Below, one piece after another: positions 33,739 to 43,064 of a stretch of 64,000 nt of DNA. Under the pieces are notes generated by a model that saw only the letters and a program-made list of their open reading frames with translations, was not told the origin of the DNA and searched no databases. The position numbers were made by a program, and so were the translations under genes. This DNA is from Lachnospiraceae bacterium (GTDB lineage Bacteria > Bacillota > Clostridia > Lachnospirales > Lachnospiraceae). Positions within the stretch are counted from its first letter, which is position 1, and each line of letters opens with the position of its first letter. The stretch covers positions 11,524 to 75,523 of the forward strand of contig JAAVBZ010000029.1 in the NCBI GenBank assembly GCA_014803415.1, read 5' to 3'.

Positions 33739-35088
33739 ATGAAGAAAAGAGTATTAGCATTGTTACTTACAGCAACAATGGTTGCTTCCTGTCTTGTTGG
33801 ATGCGGTGGAAAATCTTCCAACGATGCAGCAGGCAGCGACAGCAGTGCAGCAACAGACAGCAGCGCAGCTACAGATGACAGCAGCGCAGCTACAGACGAC
33901 AGTGCAGCAGCAGATGACAGCAGCGCTGAGGCTATTGATTACGGCTCAGGCAACATCACAATCTGGGTAGCTGACAATGTTGTTGATTTTACAAAGACCA
34001 CAGCTGAAGAATTTTTAGCAGCAAATCCTGATTTTTCAGGTTATACAGTAAGTGTTGAACCTGTAGGTGAAGGCGATGCAGCTGGTAACATGATCACTGA
34101 CGTTGCAGGCGGCGCAGATATTTACGGTTTCGCACAGGATCAGATCACACGTCTTGTTTCTGCAGGCGCATTAGCTCCTGTTGTTGGCGATAACGCAGCA
34201 TTCGTAACCGAGCAGAACGATGCAGGTGCAGCAAGCGCAGCAGTAGTTGGCGATGTAACTTATGCATATCCTATGACATCTGATAACGGTTACTTCTTAT
34301 ATTATGATAGCTCCGTGATCACCGATCCTACTTCTTTGGAGCAGATCCTTGCTGACTGTGAAGCAGCAGGTAAGAATTTCTACTTTGAGATCAACTCCGG
34401 ATGGTATCAGCCGGCATTCTTCTTTGCTACAGGATGTACATTAACATATGATACAGATGATAACGGTAACTTCACAAACTGCAACATCGATTATGTATCC
34501 GATAAGGGTCTTGTTGCATTAAAAGAGATCATTGAAGTTGCTTCTTCACCTGCATTCCAGAATGGTTCTTCCGTAGATAACGGAACAAATATCGCAGCTA
34601 TCGTTGACGGTACATGGGATTCAGATCCTGCTAAGGCAGCATTCGGTGACAACTATGCTTGCGCTAAGTTACCTTCCTTCGAAGGTTCTGACGGTCAGAC
34701 ATATCAGCTCAGCGGTTTCGGCGGATTCAAATTATTAGGTATCAAACCTCAGGAAGAAGCTGGAAAATTAGCAGTATGCCATGCACTTGCTCAGCATCTG
34801 ACAAGCACAGAAGTACAGCTTGCTCGTTATCAGGCAGCTGGTTGGGGTCCTTCCAACGTAGCAGCTCAGCAGGATTCTGCTGTTCAGGCTGACGAAGCAT
34901 TAGCTGCTTTAGCATCTCAGCTTGCTTACACAATTCCTCAGGGAAATTATCCTGGAGATTACTGGAATCTTGCAACAGCTCTTGGTGATGATGTGAGAAC
35001 AGGTACTCTGAACGCATCTACAAGCGATGATGACTTAACAGCAGCCCTTCAGGCATTCCAGGATACTTGCATTTCTTATGCACAGTAA
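33739..35088 (+). CDS. MalE-type sugar-binding lipoprotein
   Basis: A 449-residue binding protein. The signal peptide ends in L-V-G-C (Cys22). A low-complexity Asp/Ser/Ala/Thr linker with repeated D-S-S-A-A-T (about 34-65) tethers the binding fold, which starts G-N-I-T-I-W-V-A-D. It resembles maltose/maltodextrin-binding proteins. Codon use is highly uniform (many GCA, GAC, GGT codons), as in abundantly expressed genes. It heads an operon with two permeases and a GH13 lipoprotein. Malto-oligosaccharides are the likely ligand; galacto-oligosaccharides are possible because of the galactan locus next door. Confidence 0.9.
   Translation: MKKRVLALLLTATMVASCLVGCGGKSSNDAAGSDSSAATDSSAATDDSSAATDDSAAADDSSAEAIDYGSGNITIWVADNVVDFTKTTAEEFLAANPDFSGYTVSVEPVGEGDAAGNMITDVAGGADIYGFAQDQITRLVSAGALAPVVGDNAAFVTEQNDAGAASAAVVGDVTYAYPMTSDNGYFLYYDSSVITDPTSLEQILADCEAAGKNFYFEINSGWYQPAFFFATGCTLTYDTDDNGNFTNCNIDYVSDKGLVALKEIIEVASSPAFQNGSSVDNGTNIAAIVDGTWDSDPAKAAFGDNYACAKLPSFEGSDGQTYQLSGFGGFKLLGIKPQEEAGKLAVCHALAQHLTSTEVQLARYQAAGWGPSNVAAQQDSAVQADEALAALASQLAYTIPQGNYPGDYWNLATALGDDVRTGTLNASTSDDDLTAALQAFQDTCISYAQ
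33838..33927 (+). repeat. Short in-frame repeats encoding the lipoprotein linker
   Basis: Units close to ACAGATGACAGCAGCGCAGC recur about four times and encode D-S-S-A-A-T-type repeats. They form the flexible tether between the lipid anchor and the binding domain. Repeat number may vary by slippage. Confidence 0.85.
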
Positions 35089-35135
35089 GATGTGAAGAAA
35101 TATTCTTCATAGATTAGTAAGATCTGAATAATAAC

Positions 35136-35159
35136 CGGCAGAGAATTTTTTCTCTGCCG
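35136..35159 (+). terminator. Intercistronic hairpin after the binding-protein gene
   Basis: CGGCAGAGA pairs with TCTCTGCCG around a 6-nt loop of A and T. Without a proper T-run it is more likely an attenuating or mRNA-stabilising stem, which would raise binding protein over permease levels. Confidence 0.6.
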
Positions 35160-35214
35160 TGTATTATAATAATAAACAGCATTCAGAAATACACAGTTGG
35201 GAGGGATCTTCAAG

Positions 35215-36579
35215 ATGGGAAAATTTTTCAGAGGAGTCGGAGATGATTTAAAAGAAATCGGTCTGACGTTTAAAGAGGGGGATTGGAAAACCAAAGTCTC
35301 CTTTCTGATCATGGGTTTCGGGCCTCTTTTACGCAAACAGTTCCTGCGTGGAATAGCGCTTCTGGCGATAGAAGCAGCGTTTATTTATTACATGGTCAGT
35401 TTTGGCTGGGGTTATCTGAAAGATATAGGTACCCTGGGAACTGTCGCAAGAGTTATGAATAATGATGGAACTTACACTTATAATGATAACAGTTTCTTTA
35501 TCCTGATGTATAGTATTTTGACTATTATGATCATAGTAGCATTTATTGCTATGTGGCGGATCAATGTCAGGGTAAACCGAAATGAGGAGAAGCTGATCGT
35601 AGCCGGCAAGCCGCTTGCTACAGTAAAACAGGATTTATATTCCCTGTTAGATTCTCATTTCGACAAGACATTATTAACATTACCCGTTTTAGGCGTTTTT
35701 ATATTTACTGTACTGCCGATTCTTTTCATGATCTGCGTAGCGTTTACGGATTATGATGCGAACCATCAGCCTCCCACCAATCTGTTTTCATGGGTAGGAT
35801 TAGAGAACTTTAAGAATCTGGTTTCCTTTGGTACATCGGGATTTGGATCTACATTTTTAATCGTACTGGGTTGGACATTGATATGGGCATTTTTTGCAAC
35901 ATTCCTGACATACTTCTGTGGTATGGGAGTTGCAATTCTGATAAATAAAAAGGGAATTAAATTCAAAAAGCTCTGGAGAACCATTCTGGTTATGACGATC
36001 GCTGTTCCCCAGTTTGTATCCCTTTTGTATGTGTATAAGATGTTTGCAAACGACGGTCTTATCAACACATATCTGATGAAATGGGGTTGGATCAGTTCAG
36101 CAATTCCGTTCTGGACCAATGCAACTCTGGCTAAAATTACGATTATCGTAGTAAACCTTTGGATCGGTATTCCTTATACGATGCTGATCATGACAGGTCT
36201 TTTGATGAATATTCCGGAAGACTTATATGAAAGTGCAAGAATTGACGGAGCAAATGGTTTCCAGATGTTTAAGAGCATCACACTTCCTTATATGTTCTTC
36301 GTAACGGGACCGTTCCTGTTGACACAGTTTACAGGAAACCTGAATAACTTTAACGTAATCTATCTGTTGACGCAAGGTGGACCGCAGTCTATGGCGCTTT
36401 CCAACAAAGCAGGTTATACGGATCTGCTGGTTACCTGGCTGTATAAGATGACAGTAAATGATACGAACTACCGTATGGCTGCTGTTATCGGTATTATGGT
36501 ATTCATTGTTACGGCAGTAATCTCACTGGTTGTATACGGTATGCTGCCATCCGTAAGAGATGAGGAGGGATTCCAATAA
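35215..36579 (+). CDS. MalF-type permease with long N-terminal extension
   Basis: A 454-residue membrane protein, longer than the usual 290-300. The first 160 residues contain two extra helices and a cytosolic segment; the transport core starts around F-D-K-T-L-L-T-L-P-V-L-G. The EAA loop reads E-S-A-R-I-D-G-A-N-G-F-Q. MalF proteins of maltose and galacto-oligosaccharide systems often have such extensions. ATG at 35215 is preferred because GGGAGGG lies 8 nt upstream; an in-frame TTG at 35197 precedes that site. The next permease overlaps by 1 nt (TAATG). Confidence 0.9.
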   Translation: MGKFFRGVGDDLKEIGLTFKEGDWKTKVSFLIMGFGPLLRKQFLRGIALLAIEAAFIYYMVSFGWGYLKDIGTLGTVARVMNNDGTYTYNDNSFFILMYSILTIMIIVAFIAMWRINVRVNRNEEKLIVAGKPLATVKQDLYSLLDSHFDKTLLTLPVLGVFIFTVLPILFMICVAFTDYDANHQPPTNLFSWVGLENFKNLVSFGTSGFGSTFLIVLGWTLIWAFFATFLTYFCGMGVAILINKKGIKFKKLWRTILVMTIAVPQFVSLLYVYKMFANDGLINTYLMKWGWISSAIPFWTNATLAKITIIVVNLWIGIPYTMLIMTGLLMNIPEDLYESARIDGANGFQMFKSITLPYMFFVTGPFLLTQFTGNLNNFNVIYLLTQGGPQSMALSNKAGYTDLLVTWLYKMTVNDTNYRMAAVIGIMVFIVTAVISLVVYGMLPSVRDEEGFQ

Positions 36580-37442
36580 TGAGTGGTTCTATGAAAACAA
36601 AAAGAGCGATAAGTACTGCAATTACTTATGCAGTATTGATTATTCTTAGTATTATTTGGCTGTTCCCGTTCGTGTGTCTGTTCTTACAGAGTCTCCGTTC
36701 TTATACAGAGGGAGGCGGCGGTATGGTAGATTATCTGCTGCCGAAGCAGTTCTCGCTGGATTCTTATGTGTGGCTGTTCAGTGAAGAATCAAAGTTCGTG
36801 CGCTGGTATGGGAACACTATAACGATTGCTATATTTGTAGCATTATTGCAGACGATCGTTGTATTATGCGTAAGCTATGCGTTGTCCCGTATGCGTTTTA
36901 AAGGACGTACTTTCCTGATGAGATTTTGGCTGGTGCTGGGTATGTTCCCGGGATTCCTTACCATGATCTGTCTTTATTTCCTGTTAAAGCAGTTTGGCAT
37001 GACACAGGCTGGAGCGATTCCGGGCTTGATCTTGATTTCCGTAGCAAGTTCCGGTATGGGTTATTATGTAACGAAAGGTTATTTCGATACGATCCCGAAA
37101 GCCCTTGATGAGGCGGCAAGAATCGACGGTGCTTCCAGGGCAAGAGTATTCTTTACCATGATCATTCCGATGTCGAAGCCGATCATCATTTACGCAGCGT
37201 TGGTTGCTTTCATGGCTCCATGGTGTGATTATGTATTTGCTTCTTACGTTGCTTTCGGTTATTCCGACAGCTACAACGTAGCGGTAGCGCTGCAGAGATG
37301 GGTATGGACCAACGATTTCCAGGGCTTCTTTACAAGGTTCTGTGCGGGCGGTATTCTGGTAGCCGTACCGGTTACGATCCTCTTCATGTGCTTGCAGAAG
37401 TACTATGTAGAAGGTGTTACAGGCGGTGCTGTAAAGGGCTAA
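36579..37442 (+). CDS. MalG-type permease
   Basis: A 287-residue membrane protein with six helices, the EAA loop E-A-A-R-I-D-G-A-S-R-A-R and the C-terminal G-G-A-V-K-G. Its start overlaps the stop of the MalF-type gene by one base, so the two are translationally coupled. It completes the importer channel. No ATPase gene follows: a terminator and then a GH13 lipoprotein gene come next. Confidence 0.92.
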   Translation: MSGSMKTKRAISTAITYAVLIILSIIWLFPFVCLFLQSLRSYTEGGGGMVDYLLPKQFSLDSYVWLFSEESKFVRWYGNTITIAIFVALLQTIVVLCVSYALSRMRFKGRTFLMRFWLVLGMFPGFLTMICLYFLLKQFGMTQAGAIPGLILISVASSGMGYYVTKGYFDTIPKALDEAARIDGASRARVFFTMIIPMSKPIIIYAALVAFMAPWCDYVFASYVAFGYSDSYNVAVALQRWVWTNDFQGFFTRFCAGGILVAVPVTILFMCLQKYYVEGVTGGAVKG

Positions 37443-37480
37443 GGTTTTGTAGTAAGAAGTTGAATTGTTATAGTAAAAAG

Positions 37481-37513
37481 ATGCAGACTGCTTTTATGCG
37501 GTCTGCATTTTTT
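37481..37513 (+). terminator. Terminator between importer genes and GH13 gene
   Basis: ATGCAGAC pairs with GTCTGCAT around a 12-nt loop, followed by a T-run. Only 17 nt separate it from the GH13 start, with no promoter visible between, so the GH13 gene is probably expressed by partial read-through. Confidence 0.8.
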
Positions 37514-37530
37514 GAAAGAGAGGTATTGGA

Positions 37531-39171
37531 ATGAGAAAAAATAACAGATGTCACCGGACGATAGCGATACTTCTGGCACTCTGCATGCTGCTTTTGACAG
37601 CATGTGGAGGAAAAGGCAAAGGTGGAGATACAGCCGATGAGATTCCGTTAAATGTAATAGATGATAATTACCGCACTTATTATGAAGTATTTGTCTATTC
37701 CTTTTATGACAGTGATGGAGACGGTATCGGCGACTTGCAGGGGTTGATCTCTAAATTGGATTATATTAATGACGGGGATGATACTACAGATACGGATCTG
37801 GGCTGTAATGGTATCTGGCTGATGCCGATAAACCCGTCTCCTACATATCATAAGTATGATGTTGTGGACTATTATGATATTGATCCCGTTTACGGCACAC
37901 TGGATGATTTTAAAGAACTGCTGGCCGTTTGTGATGAAAGAGGGATCAAGGTGATCATGGATCTGGTGTTGAATCATTCTTCTTCACAGAATCCCTGGTT
38001 TTTGCAGGCATGTGATTATCTGAAAAGTTTAGGGGATGAAGAACCCGATGCAAAGGAATGTCCTTATTTTGAGTATTACAATTTCTCGAAAGAGCCGCAG
38101 TCAGGCTATAGCCCGGTAGCGGGAACAGACTGGTACTATGAGGCGCAGTTTTGGAGTGAGATGCCGGACTTAAATCTGGGCTGCGAAGCACTTAGAAACG
38201 AAATAGAGGATATTACAAAATACTGGCTGGATATGGGTGTGGGTGGTTTCCGTCTGGATGCGGTGAAAGAGTACTATTCAGGAGATACACAAAAGAATGT
38301 TGATTTCCTGCGGTGGTATACTGATGTTGTCAAGTCGCAGAAAGAAGATGCTTATCTTGTAGGAGAGGCATGGCTTAATATCAATGAATATGCTAAGTAT
38401 TACGAGAGCGGAATGGACAGTCTTTTTAATTTTGCATTTGCCGGTGCGGAAGGTGTGATCGCTAAAGCCTTAAACAGTCCGTCTTCCGAAAAATACGGCA
38501 CTGTCAATCAATCATTACAGAGTACATTCGGACAGTATAATGAGGAGTATATTGACGCACCTTTTTATACCAATCATGATATGGCCAGAAGCGCAGGCTA
38601 TTATGTGGGAGAAAACTCCGAAAATAAAACAAAGCTTGCCGGCGCCATGAACATCTTTATGAGCGGCTCCGCTTTTATTTATTACGGAGAGGAACTGGGC
38701 ATGAAAGGTTCCGGTAAGGATGAAAATAAGCGTGCGCCGATGTATTGGAGTAAGAATGCCGACAGTGAGGGTATGTGTGACGGACCTGCGGATATGGACG
38801 ATTTCGAGATGAAATACGATAGCCTGGAGGAACAGGAAAAAGACGATAGCTCTATTTATCAGTTTTATAAAAATGCTGTTAAGATCCGTAACCAGAATCC
38901 GGAGATCGCAAGGGGCAGCGTAAAGTATTTGATGGATATTTCCGATAAGAATTTCTGCGTTTTGAAGAAAACATGGAATGACTCTGAAATCATATTGATC
39001 TTCCATACAGGAGCAGAGACGGAGACGATTGATGTAAGCAGTCTTACCGTAAACGGAGAAACACTTTCTGAAAAGAGTATCCGCGGGCTATTGGAAAGCG
39101 GCGAGGAACACGTTGCCATGAACGACACGCAAGTGACAATGCCGGGATATTCGGTGGTGGTATTTAAATAG
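37531..39171 (+). CDS. GH13 alpha-amylase-family lipoprotein
   Basis: A 546-residue surface enzyme. The signal peptide ends in L-T-A-C (Cys25). All GH13 landmarks are present: region I D-L-V-L-N-H-S, region II G-F-R-L-D243-A with the nucleophile, region III V-G-E279-A with the acid/base, and region IV T-N-H-D350. The opening F-Y-D-S-D-G-D-G-I-G-D-L-Q-G is common in oligosaccharide-active subfamilies and includes a calcium-type loop. It should cleave alpha-1,4- or alpha-1,6-glucans at the surface and feed the importer encoded just upstream. Exact specificity is open. Confidence 0.9.
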   Translation: MRKNNRCHRTIAILLALCMLLLTACGGKGKGGDTADEIPLNVIDDNYRTYYEVFVYSFYDSDGDGIGDLQGLISKLDYINDGDDTTDTDLGCNGIWLMPINPSPTYHKYDVVDYYDIDPVYGTLDDFKELLAVCDERGIKVIMDLVLNHSSSQNPWFLQACDYLKSLGDEEPDAKECPYFEYYNFSKEPQSGYSPVAGTDWYYEAQFWSEMPDLNLGCEALRNEIEDITKYWLDMGVGGFRLDAVKEYYSGDTQKNVDFLRWYTDVVKSQKEDAYLVGEAWLNINEYAKYYESGMDSLFNFAFAGAEGVIAKALNSPSSEKYGTVNQSLQSTFGQYNEEYIDAPFYTNHDMARSAGYYVGENSENKTKLAGAMNIFMSGSAFIYYGEELGMKGSGKDENKRAPMYWSKNADSEGMCDGPADMDDFEMKYDSLEEQEKDDSSIYQFYKNAVKIRNQNPEIARGSVKYLMDISDKNFCVLKKTWNDSEIILIFHTGAETETIDVSSLTVNGETLSEKSIRGLLESGEEHVAMNDTQVTMPGYSVVVFK

Positions 39172-39191
39172 GCAGGAAAGAGTTAAACCAA

Positions 39192-40556
39192 CTATCTTGT
39201 CAGATCCTTTACCCATTTATACTTCCGAAACCGGATCATTACCCAGGGGATTTTGCCTACTTCATCCAGGCAGGTGCAGGCATATACAGCCAGAGGTGAC
39301 CAGTGCAGAACAAACGCACCGATGAGTGCCAGCGGGATGGCGATGAACCACATGCAGATGATCAGACTGTACAGATCGAACAGAGTGTCTCCGCCGCCAT
39401 CCAGCACGCCGTTTATCGTAACGGTGTTAAAACATCGTCCGATCATGTAGATGGACATGATCACCATCATTCCTATGAGATATTCCCGTGCCTGATCTGT
39501 CAGAATGACCATGTTTAAGACCAGCGGCGTTATCGCCAGTACGATCGCTGTGGAAATAAATCCGATGACAAAAGAAATATTCTTAAGCTTGATCCCATAA
39601 GCTTTGCCTAAGGAAAGGCGGCCTGCCCCAAGTTCGTTTCCAACTATGATTCCGGCAGCGCTGCCTATTCCGTTGCACATACAGCAGATCAGATCTCTGG
39701 TAACTGCTGATATAGAGTTTGCTGCAGCGGCGTCACTTCCCATATGTCCCACGATAGCCGTGTAGGATGTAAATCCTACGCCCCATAACAGGGAACCGCC
39801 CATTAGAGGCAGACATTGCCTTATAAAATCAGATTTCAGCAGTTTGGGCAGATGCAGGAATCTGCTGAATACCGGACGGATATAGTCTGGTTTCGATGAT
39901 ACGGCTATGCATAGAGCCAGTTCGACAATGCGGGAAATAGTAGTGGCCAGTGCCGCTCCTTTTGCCTGCATCGCCGGCATCCCCAGTAAACCAAAAATAA
40001 ATACAGCATTTAAGCCTATGTTCAGGAGCACCGCACAGGAACTGATCAGTGCACCGGGCTTTATATGATCCGATATTTTCATCATAGTCAGATAGCATTG
40101 GGAGATGCCTGTAAGCAGATAGGACCAGCCTGCTATGCGCAGATAGGAACTGCCGATGGCGATAAGAGGGGCATCGTGTGTAAAGATATGCATGAGCAGT
40201 TCCGGCATCAGTTCGCATGCCAGAAAGAATAGGATGGACATGATCCCGCAGAAACGGAGCATCATATTAAAAATATCTTCCAGAGTATGTCTGTCCCCTT
40301 TTCCCCAGTACTGAGCCCCAAGAATAGCGCCTGCGCCCGTGGCAGCTGAAAGGAACATATTCTGGACAAACTGGATCTGGGTTGCCAGAGAAACAGCAGT
40401 CATCTCATCCTGAGCGATCTTTCCCAGCATCAGCGCATCGCCGGCAGCCACCGACGCCAGCATCAGACTCTGCAGAGCGATCGGAAGAGCAAGTCTTGTC
40501 AAATTTCTGTAAAATTCTTTTTTGTTGATCAGTGTTTCCTGTTTCTGTGATTTCAT
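39192..40556 (-). CDS. MATE-family efflux transporter
   Basis: A 454-residue membrane protein with about twelve helices in two homologous halves. The N-terminal half opens L-T-R-L-A-L-P-I-A-L-Q-S-L, and A-G-D-A-L-M-L-G and G-A-Q-Y-W-G-K-G-D are typical of the NorM/DinF-like branch. Cation-coupled export of drugs or metabolites is the family role. It lies 42 nt behind an AraC regulator in the same direction, with GAGG before its ATG, so it may be cotranscribed with that regulator. It is convergent with the GH13 gene (20-nt gap). Confidence 0.9.
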   Translation of the reverse strand: MKSQKQETLINKKEFYRNLTRLALPIALQSLMLASVAAGDALMLGKIAQDEMTAVSLATQIQFVQNMFLSAATGAGAILGAQYWGKGDRHTLEDIFNMMLRFCGIMSILFFLACELMPELLMHIFTHDAPLIAIGSSYLRIAGWSYLLTGISQCYLTMMKISDHIKPGALISSCAVLLNIGLNAVFIFGLLGMPAMQAKGAALATTISRIVELALCIAVSSKPDYIRPVFSRFLHLPKLLKSDFIRQCLPLMGGSLLWGVGFTSYTAIVGHMGSDAAAANSISAVTRDLICCMCNGIGSAAGIIVGNELGAGRLSLGKAYGIKLKNISFVIGFISTAIVLAITPLVLNMVILTDQAREYLIGMMVIMSIYMIGRCFNTVTINGVLDGGGDTLFDLYSLIICMWFIAIPLALIGAFVLHWSPLAVYACTCLDEVGKIPWVMIRFRKYKWVKDLTR

Positions 40557-40598
40557 AATATAGTCCTCATGTAGTAAATAGATAGTTTAAAAATATAT

Positions 40599-41477
40599 TC
40601 AGATCCTTTTTGGGGTTTCATAAACCACACGTACGAAATCGTACTGAGTGGACTGTTTTCTGAATTTGTCAGGAGTAATTCCTTTTGAAGCCTTAAATAC
40701 TTTCCCAAAATAATTATTATTAGAGTAACCGACCATGCGGGCAATGTCCTGAATCGTGTGATCTGAGTTCGTGGTCAGCAAGCGGCAGGCCTGGGAAATG
40801 CGGAGTTCTTTTAGGTATTTCCCAGGCGTGATGCCGTATTTTTTATGAAATTCTTTACACATATAATATTTTGAAATTCCGGCGTGTTCTGCCACTAAAT
40901 CCAGATTCAGATCTTCCATATAATAGTTTTGGTCAATGTAGGCTTTGACATGGTCTATTTTTGATATTTCATCTTCAGAGCAAGTGAGGGCGTATACAGT
41001 AAAATCCATCCATAAGTTGTAAGCGGCTTTCGTATTCTCGAAAAAAGTCTTGATCTCATTTCTGACTGCCCTTTCATAAATTGACATCATCTGGTCTGCC
41101 AGACCTGATTCTTTGGTAAGATGTACGACCGGGCCTTTAACCCGGTAAATTTTCCGTATTAATGGAAGACATTCTTTGGAAAATTCCAGATAAAGGATTT
41201 CCCAATAGGAAGAATGGGGAGGCAGATAATAATGGTTTTCACCGGGAATATCAATGATAAAAGCATCACCGGGAAGGATGGAATAGAGGATCCCATCCAC
41301 TTCAAGGGCGCCTTCTCCTTCAATACAGTACTGAATCAGACATAGACTTTGATTCCGATTTCTACTGTTCCAAGAGTAATCATGAGAATCAATATAGTGG
41401 TGTCCCAGGCCTACTAACGCCAAAAGAGGCAGATCAGAAGAAAAAGAAAAGCCTATGGAATGGTTGGATTGTTTCAT
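40599..41477 (-). CDS. AraC-family regulator of the alpha-galactoside operon
   Basis: A 292-residue regulator. An N-terminal cupin-like sugar-sensing domain (about 25-140, with G-E-G-A-L-E-V-D-G and L-P-G-D-A-F-I-I-D) precedes a C-terminal AraC double helix-turn-helix (about 190-285, ending N-Y-F-G-K-V-F-K-A-S-K-G-I). This matches MsmR/RafR-type activators of alpha-galactoside operons. It is divergent from the GH27 gene, and paired TTACCAT repeats lie in the shared intergenic region next to that gene's promoter. Activation by raffinose, melibiose or galactose is likely. Confidence 0.9.
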   Translation of the reverse strand: MKQSNHSIGFSFSSDLPLLALVGLGHHYIDSHDYSWNSRNRNQSLCLIQYCIEGEGALEVDGILYSILPGDAFIIDIPGENHYYLPPHSSYWEILYLEFSKECLPLIRKIYRVKGPVVHLTKESGLADQMMSIYERAVRNEIKTFFENTKAAYNLWMDFTVYALTCSEDEISKIDHVKAYIDQNYYMEDLNLDLVAEHAGISKYYMCKEFHKKYGITPGKYLKELRISQACRLLTTNSDHTIQDIARMVGYSNNNYFGKVFKASKGITPDKFRKQSTQYDFVRVVYETPKRI

Positions 41478-41551
41478 GTGCAGCGCCTTTCATAAGAGTT
41501 TTTTGATCCATTTTTTCTATTCTATCATAAATAGCATGGAAGGGCAATAAT

Positions 41552-41601
41552 TTACCATCCAATACACGTTCTTACCATTTAAAGCTATAGAAATATATAA
41601 T
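41552..41601 (+). promoter_or_regulatory. AraC-type direct repeats and promoter of the GH27 operon
   Basis: TTACCAT occurs at 41552-41558 and again at 41572-41578, 20 bp apart, about two helical turns. TATAAT is at 41596-41601. The second repeat occupies the -35 position, where no consensus -35 box exists, as expected for a promoter needing an AraC-type activator. Confidence 0.5.
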
Positions 41602-41681
41602 AAAATCAATAATAGAAGAGAGGAAAAATAAAGAATATAAGCAAGAAATTACTTTTATAATATGAAAAAGGGGGTATGGAA

Positions 41682-42827
41682 ATGATGAGAAAAGCAATGT
41701 GCGCAGTTCCTCCTATGGGTTGGAATTCATGGAATACGTTTACGGAGAACATTAATGAAAATGTAGTGAAAGAAACTGTAGATGCCATGAAAGAACAGGG
41801 CTTTCTGGAAGCCGGATATGAATATGTGGTAATTGATGATTGCTGGAGCCTGAAAGAGCGTGATTCAGAAGGTAAGCTGGCAGCAGACCCTGAGAAATTT
41901 CCAAGTGGGATGAAAGCGCTGGCAGATTATGTGCATGCAAAAGGATTCAAATTCGGCATGTACAGCTGCTGCGGAACCAGAACCTGTGCAGATTATCCGG
42001 GAAGTTTTGAACATGAATTTGAAGATGCAAAACAGTTTGCGCAGTGGGGCGTTGATTATTTAAAATATGATAATTGCTTTAAACCCCAAAATCAGGATGG
42101 GAGAACACTGTACCGCAGAATGGGCATGGCGCTTGCAAATTCCGGCAGAGATATCGTATTTTCCGCATGCCAGTGGGGGACAGACTCCGTACATGAGTGG
42201 ATTCGTTCGTCTGGCGCTCATTTATTCCGTTCTACTGAGGACATTAACGATTCCTGGAATTCCATCAGGGATATTGCCTTATCCCAGATAGATAAGCAGG
42301 CTTTTTCGGGAGCCTATTGCCATAATGACATGGATATGCTGGTAGTCGGTATGCACGGAAAGGGTGGAAATGAATATATTTCTGCCGGAGGATGCACCGA
42401 TGAGGAATACCAGACGCATTTTTCACTTTGGGCAATGATGAATTCACCGCTGATGATCGGCTGTGATGTCAGAAATCTCAGTGAAGAGACCAAAAAGATC
42501 CTGTTGAATCAGGATATCATTGCGATCAATCAGGATATAGAGTGCAGGTCCGCGTTCCGGTTAAACTGCGTATCAAATAGCCCGGACGTATTTACATTAG
42601 TGAAATTTTTATCTGATGGAGATATAGCAATTGCCATGTTTAATATGGGAGATATCCCGGCTATGGTTACGGTAGACTTTTGGGATATGGGACTTACTGT
42701 CAGTTCAGGAAAGAATCTCAAGTTTTATGATTGTGTAGAACATAAGGATATAGGCTTAAAGAAGGAAAGATACTCGGAGACAGTAGCTGCGCATGGCTCT
42801 AAAATTTACAGGTGTAAGGTGGTATAA
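41682..42827 (+). CDS. GH27 alpha-galactosidase
   Basis: A 381-residue cytosolic enzyme. It opens with the family hallmark P-P-M-G-W-N-S-W-N. The nucleophile is D130 in Y-L-K-Y-D-N-C and the acid/base D187 in R-S-T-E-D-I. A small C-terminal beta domain follows. It removes alpha-1,6-galactose from raffinose-type sugars or galactomannan fragments. ATG at 41682 (or 41685) has AAGGGGG at a good spacing; the ATG at 41676 is too close to it. It is the first gene of the alpha-galactoside operon. Confidence 0.93.
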   Translation: MMRKAMCAVPPMGWNSWNTFTENINENVVKETVDAMKEQGFLEAGYEYVVIDDCWSLKERDSEGKLAADPEKFPSGMKALADYVHAKGFKFGMYSCCGTRTCADYPGSFEHEFEDAKQFAQWGVDYLKYDNCFKPQNQDGRTLYRRMGMALANSGRDIVFSACQWGTDSVHEWIRSSGAHLFRSTEDINDSWNSIRDIALSQIDKQAFSGAYCHNDMDMLVVGMHGKGGNEYISAGGCTDEEYQTHFSLWAMMNSPLMIGCDVRNLSEETKKILLNQDIIAINQDIECRSAFRLNCVSNSPDVFTLVKFLSDGDIAIAMFNMGDIPAMVTVDFWDMGLTVSSGKNLKFYDCVEHKDIGLKKERYSETVAAHGSKIYRCKVV

Positions 42828-42830
42828 GAA

Positions 42831-43040
42831 GTGACGGATCATTTATGTAAAAGCTGTGGGTCAAAATTGGCATCAGATGAAATTGCCTTACATATGAAGC
42901 TGTTTAGCAGGGCTGCAAAGGAATTCATGTGTCTTGATTGTCAGGCGGCTTATTTAAAAGTGAAACGCAGTCAGTTGGAAGAGGTAATAGAAAGGTATCA
43001 TAAAAGCGGTACATGTGTTCTTTTTGCAAAGTATGAATGA
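42831..43040 (+). CDS. Mini zinc-ribbon protein, 69 residues
   Basis: The Cys pairs C6-K-S-C9 and C34-L-D-C37, 24 residues apart, form a probable zinc ribbon. The C-terminal half is helical and charged and carries a further Cys62. GTG start with an AAGGTGG site overlapping the end of the GH27 gene, 3 nt after its stop. It lies between two alpha-galactosidase genes. It is not a close copy of the 72-residue zinc-ribbon protein at 31155 (different Cys spacing and tail), but occupies an analogous place. Function unknown. Confidence 0.7.
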   Translation: MTDHLCKSCGSKLASDEIALHMKLFSRAAKEFMCLDCQAAYLKVKRSQLEEVIERYHKSGTCVLFAKYE

Positions 43041-43064
43041 TCAAATGTGAATGGAGAATCAGGT

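Noticed and set aside
33838-33927. Tandem repeats as CRISPR or minisatellite array
   Set aside because: Units are contiguous, in frame and encode the Ser/Asp/Ala linker of a lipoprotein; there are no spacers.
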